Assembly: GCA_000498155.1 (NCBI GenBank)
Contig: AXZN01000082.1
Span: 28,891-92,890, forward strand
Origin: Shiraia sp. slf14
Lineage: Eukaryota > Ascomycota > Dothideomycetes > Pleosporales > Shiraiaceae
Direction of reading: 5' to 3'
Length of the DNA stretch: 64,000 bases
Each line of letters starts with the position of its first letter. Within the stretch, counting starts at the first letter, position 1. The notes beneath the pieces were generated by a model. The model saw only the letters and a program-made list of their open reading frames with translations. It was not told where the DNA came from and did no database searches. This document shows, piece after piece, positions 59,801 to 64,000 of this stretch. The translations under genes were made by a program, and so were the position numbers.

Positions 59801-62800
59801 ATTTATCTTTACTCTTTCTTACTTAATTATCTTTATTATCTTTTATATAGTATTTACTTTTATAATAATATTAAGTAATAAAAATAATTTACTATTAATA
59901 TATAAGTATACTTTAAATACTAGTAGTATTAGTATAAGACTATTTAGTTTTATAGTATTATTTAATACTTTTACTACTATTTAAAGAATAACTTTATCTT
60001 TTATTTTTTTATTAAGTTTTATATAAAGAATATTAAAAACTCTCTTAAGTAAAGTATATGCTTATTTAATCTTTTTTACTACCTAGTATACTTCTACTAG
60101 TATTTACCTATATTCTATACTTATAATCTTTATATATACTTTAAATTCTTTTATAATAAAGTTTATTCTAGAATTATATATAATATAGTCTAGTAGTTCT
60201 TAGTATATATTAATCTAGTATTTTTATAGTACTTCTTATATATCTTATATAAAGAGTAATTTTAAGAATATTACTACTTAGAAAGAGGTATTTATATTAA
60301 TTATATATAGTATATTCTTATTTCTAATATATATAATATTAATAATAATCTTATAGTTAAAGTAGTAGTTATCTTTATTCTTAATTATAAATTTAAACTT
60401 TTAAAGAAATATCTTATACGTTTAGTATAAGTAATAGAATTTCTAGATTTAGTATAGTATAGTATTATTTACCTTATACTTAGCTTCTTATAGTATCTTC
60501 TAAAGGCGTTTTATATATAAGTATTTAAAATATTTATAAATTTATTATAGCTCTATTTCTATAAAGAATATTACTACTTCTTCTCTTTTTATATTAAAGA
60601 AAGAGTATCTTTATTTATATATAATAAAGACTATTATATTATCTTTATATATAATAATATTTAGTATATTATTAAAGTACGCTTTAAGTTAGTTTATATT
60701 TACTAGGTATAGTAGAAATAGTATAGCTATATCTAGAATATAGTATATAATAATTCTAATTAGATTATATATTTATATAGTTTCTAGTAATAGTTATAAG
60801 TCTTATCTTTTAAAGCTAATTTTTACTTTATCTAAGGTCTAGTTTATTTCTATATAAGGGTTTTCTCTTATATATACTTCTACTTATAGCTTTTTTATAG
60901 TAAATATTAATACTATACTTATATTTTATAGTTTACTTTAGTATATTATATAGTATCTTTTATTTAGTATAAACTAGTTAGCTTAGTAAGTAGTATTTAT
61001 ACTATATATATCTTTACTTATTATATAATAAAGGTATACTACTATTATAAGATATTATACTACTTATTCTTTATATTTATTATTATTATTTAATTTAACT
61101 TTTTTATTTTATTTAGGCTAGTCTTCTATCTTCTTCTTTAGTACTCTTTTAAAGTTAGTAATATATACTACTATTATATCTTAAAAAAAGGTATTATTAT
61201 AGAATTTCTTATATAAGCTAATATATTATTATTTTACTTTAGATAAGTTTATATAAAAGTAGTTTAAAAACTAGTATCTTTTCTTATAGTATATAAAGTA
61301 TCTTTTCTAAGCTTAACTTATAAATTTATTAAAGAACCTACCTTATATAAGGTTTTTATCTAAACTTTTAAGTAAATAAGATCTTTCTTAAAAGTATCTA
61401 TTATTATATATATATAGTTTATATATAAAGGTATATCTTTAGTTTATATAGTATAATTTAGTTTACTTTTAAAGATACTAGTATACTTATTAATTAATTA
61501 TAATTTATAAAGCTACTTTTAGATTACTAAATAGTACTTTATATATTAGCTTAATTAAGAATATAGCTTATTTTAGTTTTAGTTACCTTTAGTATACTTA
61601 TATAACTATTATATATAAAAGTAGTTTTTTTTAAAAATTATATCTAAGCGCTCTTTATATAAGAGTTAGCTTATTAATTATAATTTCTAGTACTTTATAT
61701 AATATTTTATCTAGGTTTTTCTTCTTATATTATATAAAGCTTATAGTTATCTAGTTTATCTAGTATTAGTTATAGTTAATATTTATATTAAAATAATTAT
61801 TAAGTCTTTTATATATAAACTTTTATATATATTCTAGTTTTATATTATATATATAGAATAAGTTTATATATTTCTTTAGAATATCTAAAAAGATATTTAG
61901 GTACTACGCTTTATAGATCTCTAGCCTTTAGTATAATTTAATAAAGATTCTTATTTTATTAGTAAAAATATTATATAGTTTACTTATATAGTTATTATTT
62001 TTTCTTTATATCTTTTAGAATTATATAAGTTTATTAAGTAAAAGTATTTTTAGTTTATATTTATATATTAAGAGTAGTTTATATAAGTTATATATTATAG
62101 TAAGTAGCTAGTATATTTCTTAATATAAGAGTTAAGTTATTTATTATAGTTTCTACTAGTAGTATAAAGGTACTTAAGCTTATTAAATTAGTATTTTTAT
62201 TATATAGTAGGTTAAGAATTATAATAATAGTAATAGTATAAGTAATAAGTATTATATAGTTTTTTTTATATTTAGCTATAAGTATAGTTAGTCTTAAAGG
62301 CTTAGTTAGATTATATTCTTTTCTTCTTTTTATATATTCTTTTCTAGTCTTTCTTAGTTAGCTCTTAGTATATTTATAAAATATTCTTCTACTATATATT
62401 ATTTATTTACTATATTAAAAAGTTTCTAGCTTTAGATTATTTTCTTATTTACTATAGAGTAGATATTCTTTAAAGTAAGAACTACTAGTAGCTCTCTTTA
62501 GAACGCGCGGTTAACGTATAAGAAGTATTCTTCTATCTATTCTTTAAAATCCTCTTAAAATACTTAGAAGAAGTTATTTTCTTTTAAGCTTATTATATAA
62601 AAGTTAATTAACGCGTATATATTAAGGCGGCTAGTAAGTAGTTACGATATAAAGTAACTAGTATTACTAGTAAGTTATTCTTAGGTTTATTCTATAAGAG
62701 AGTTCGCAAAGTATAATTAATAATAGTTTAAATTAATAAGATTTTATTACTTAAGTTCTTAAGTTAGGTTAATTATAATAATCTAATATTACTAGATCTT

Positions 62801-64000
62801 ATAAATTATATATATAATATTTCTTAGTTTAATTAGTAGTAATTAGTTACTTAGTACTACTAAGACTTACTAATTACTAATTATATTATATAACCTTCTT
62901 CTCTACTTACTATACTATAATACTAACCTAGTTAGTACTATTCTTTAGTAATTACTTTTATCTTTATTTTTTAAGTTATAATACTATCTCTTTTTTTTAT
63001 AATTTTTATTCTTAAAAATTATATATATAACTTTAGTAGAGTTACTCTTTAGTTTATAAGCTACTATTATTTATTCTTAGTATTCTTTTAGTAGTAATAG
63101 CTACCTTTTTATTATAACTACTTTAGCTTTCTTATCTAGTACTATTTATTATTAATATCTTATAACTTTTATTAAAACTTTTAAAAAAGTTATAGTAAAA
63201 TAATATTTTATATATATTAAGTACTAGTATATATATTAAGTTTATATTTATTCTAAAAAATATAGTAAGTATTTTTAGTATAGTTACTTTAGTATAGTTA
63301 ATACTATAATATTTATATTACTAAGTCTAAGTTTAAGCGTCTTATTACTTAAAAAGAAAAGTTAAAATAAGAAATTTAAGAGTTATAAAATATATAAAAA
63401 GTAGTATTTAAAGTATATAAGAAGGCTCTTAAAGATCTTTATATTACTTATACTTATTAAAAGTATTTATAATAATAAATAGATTTTATTAACTATTATA
63501 CTAATAAAGTAATTACTATTAAATTTTAAAAGTTAGAAAAAGCTAAATAAAAGTTACTACTTAAAGAGTTCTTCTTAAGTTATACTTTACTTCTATCTTC
63601 TAGTACTTAAGGTACCTTTAAAGATTTTTTTCTTAATTACTAGAATATTAATAGTAATCTACTAGTAACTACTAATAGTTAATAAGATTTATCTATAGTT
63701 CTTATATATTTTCTATTTTATTCTATTCTAACTATTTTACTAAGTATTTAAGTTATTTTTTATTTCTTTAATACTATAATATTTTTTTAACTTTAAATTT
63801 ATTTTCTTTTTTTAGTTTAAAGTAGAATATTATTTATAATAGTATTTTTAAGTTTATAGGTTTTAAAAGATTAATATAAAATCTTAGGTATATTCTAGTA
63901 TCTTTTAGTAACTTAAGTATATATATTACTAGTTTATTACGTTTAGAAATTAAAAATAGTTTAACTTTTATATTATTAAGTTCTTTACTTAGTTATATTA

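Overview
The window comes from a filamentous ascomycete (Pezizomycotina; Dothideomycetes is my guess, not proven). The evidence is short introns of about 46-107 bp with CTAAC-type branch sites, Zn2Cys6 regulator, GMC and GH32 families typical of these fungi, Atg12, Ubc8, Dbf4, Rif1 and Ric8 orthologues of fungal type, and a 14 kb AT-rich block with the mutational signature of repeat-induced point mutation (RIP). Exon joins below were worked out by hand from splice signals and frame; each multi-exon gene sums to a whole number of codons.

Layout. 1-6.5 kb: the 3' part of a monocarboxylate-type MFS transporter, a membrane-anchored SAM methyltransferase, an FAD amine-oxidase-like protein and a flavin monooxygenase, which may form a small lipid or metabolite-modifying group. 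7-14 kb: conserved housekeeping genes, namely DBF4, ATG12, ketopantoate hydroxymethyltransferase and UBC8. 14-19 kb: a 35-bp minisatellite, a low-complexity hypothetical protein and a secreted GMC oxidoreductase. 19-39 kb: a Cep57/Ppc89-like spindle-pole coiled-coil protein, IKS1 kinase, glucose-6-phosphate 1-epimerase, RIF1, RIC8, KAR5/THT1 and mitochondrial ribosomal protein uL6m. 40-50 kb: a carboxylesterase, a GH32 fructosidase, a divergently transcribed sugar transporter and a Zn2Cys6 regulator. This looks like a sucrose/fructan-use cluster; the shared GH32-transporter promoter has a CGG-N8-CGG site and clustered CreA-type motifs. 49.9-64 kb: an AT-rich, RIP-saturated block almost free of CA/TG dinucleotides, with no usable ORF, a 2 x 162 bp tandem duplication, a hexamer repeat and about 215 perfect TAC units.

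The most unusual item is UBC8. A conserved, in-frame protein needs nine exons, including microexons of 8, 3 and 1 nucleotides. The single-base exon (T at 13327) lies between two introns that each have a good branch site, and it completes a Met codon drawn from three separate exons. A second item is Rif1, which carries RVxF and SILK protein phosphatase 1 docking motifs; the same window encodes Dbf4, activator of the kinase that Rif1-PP1 opposes.
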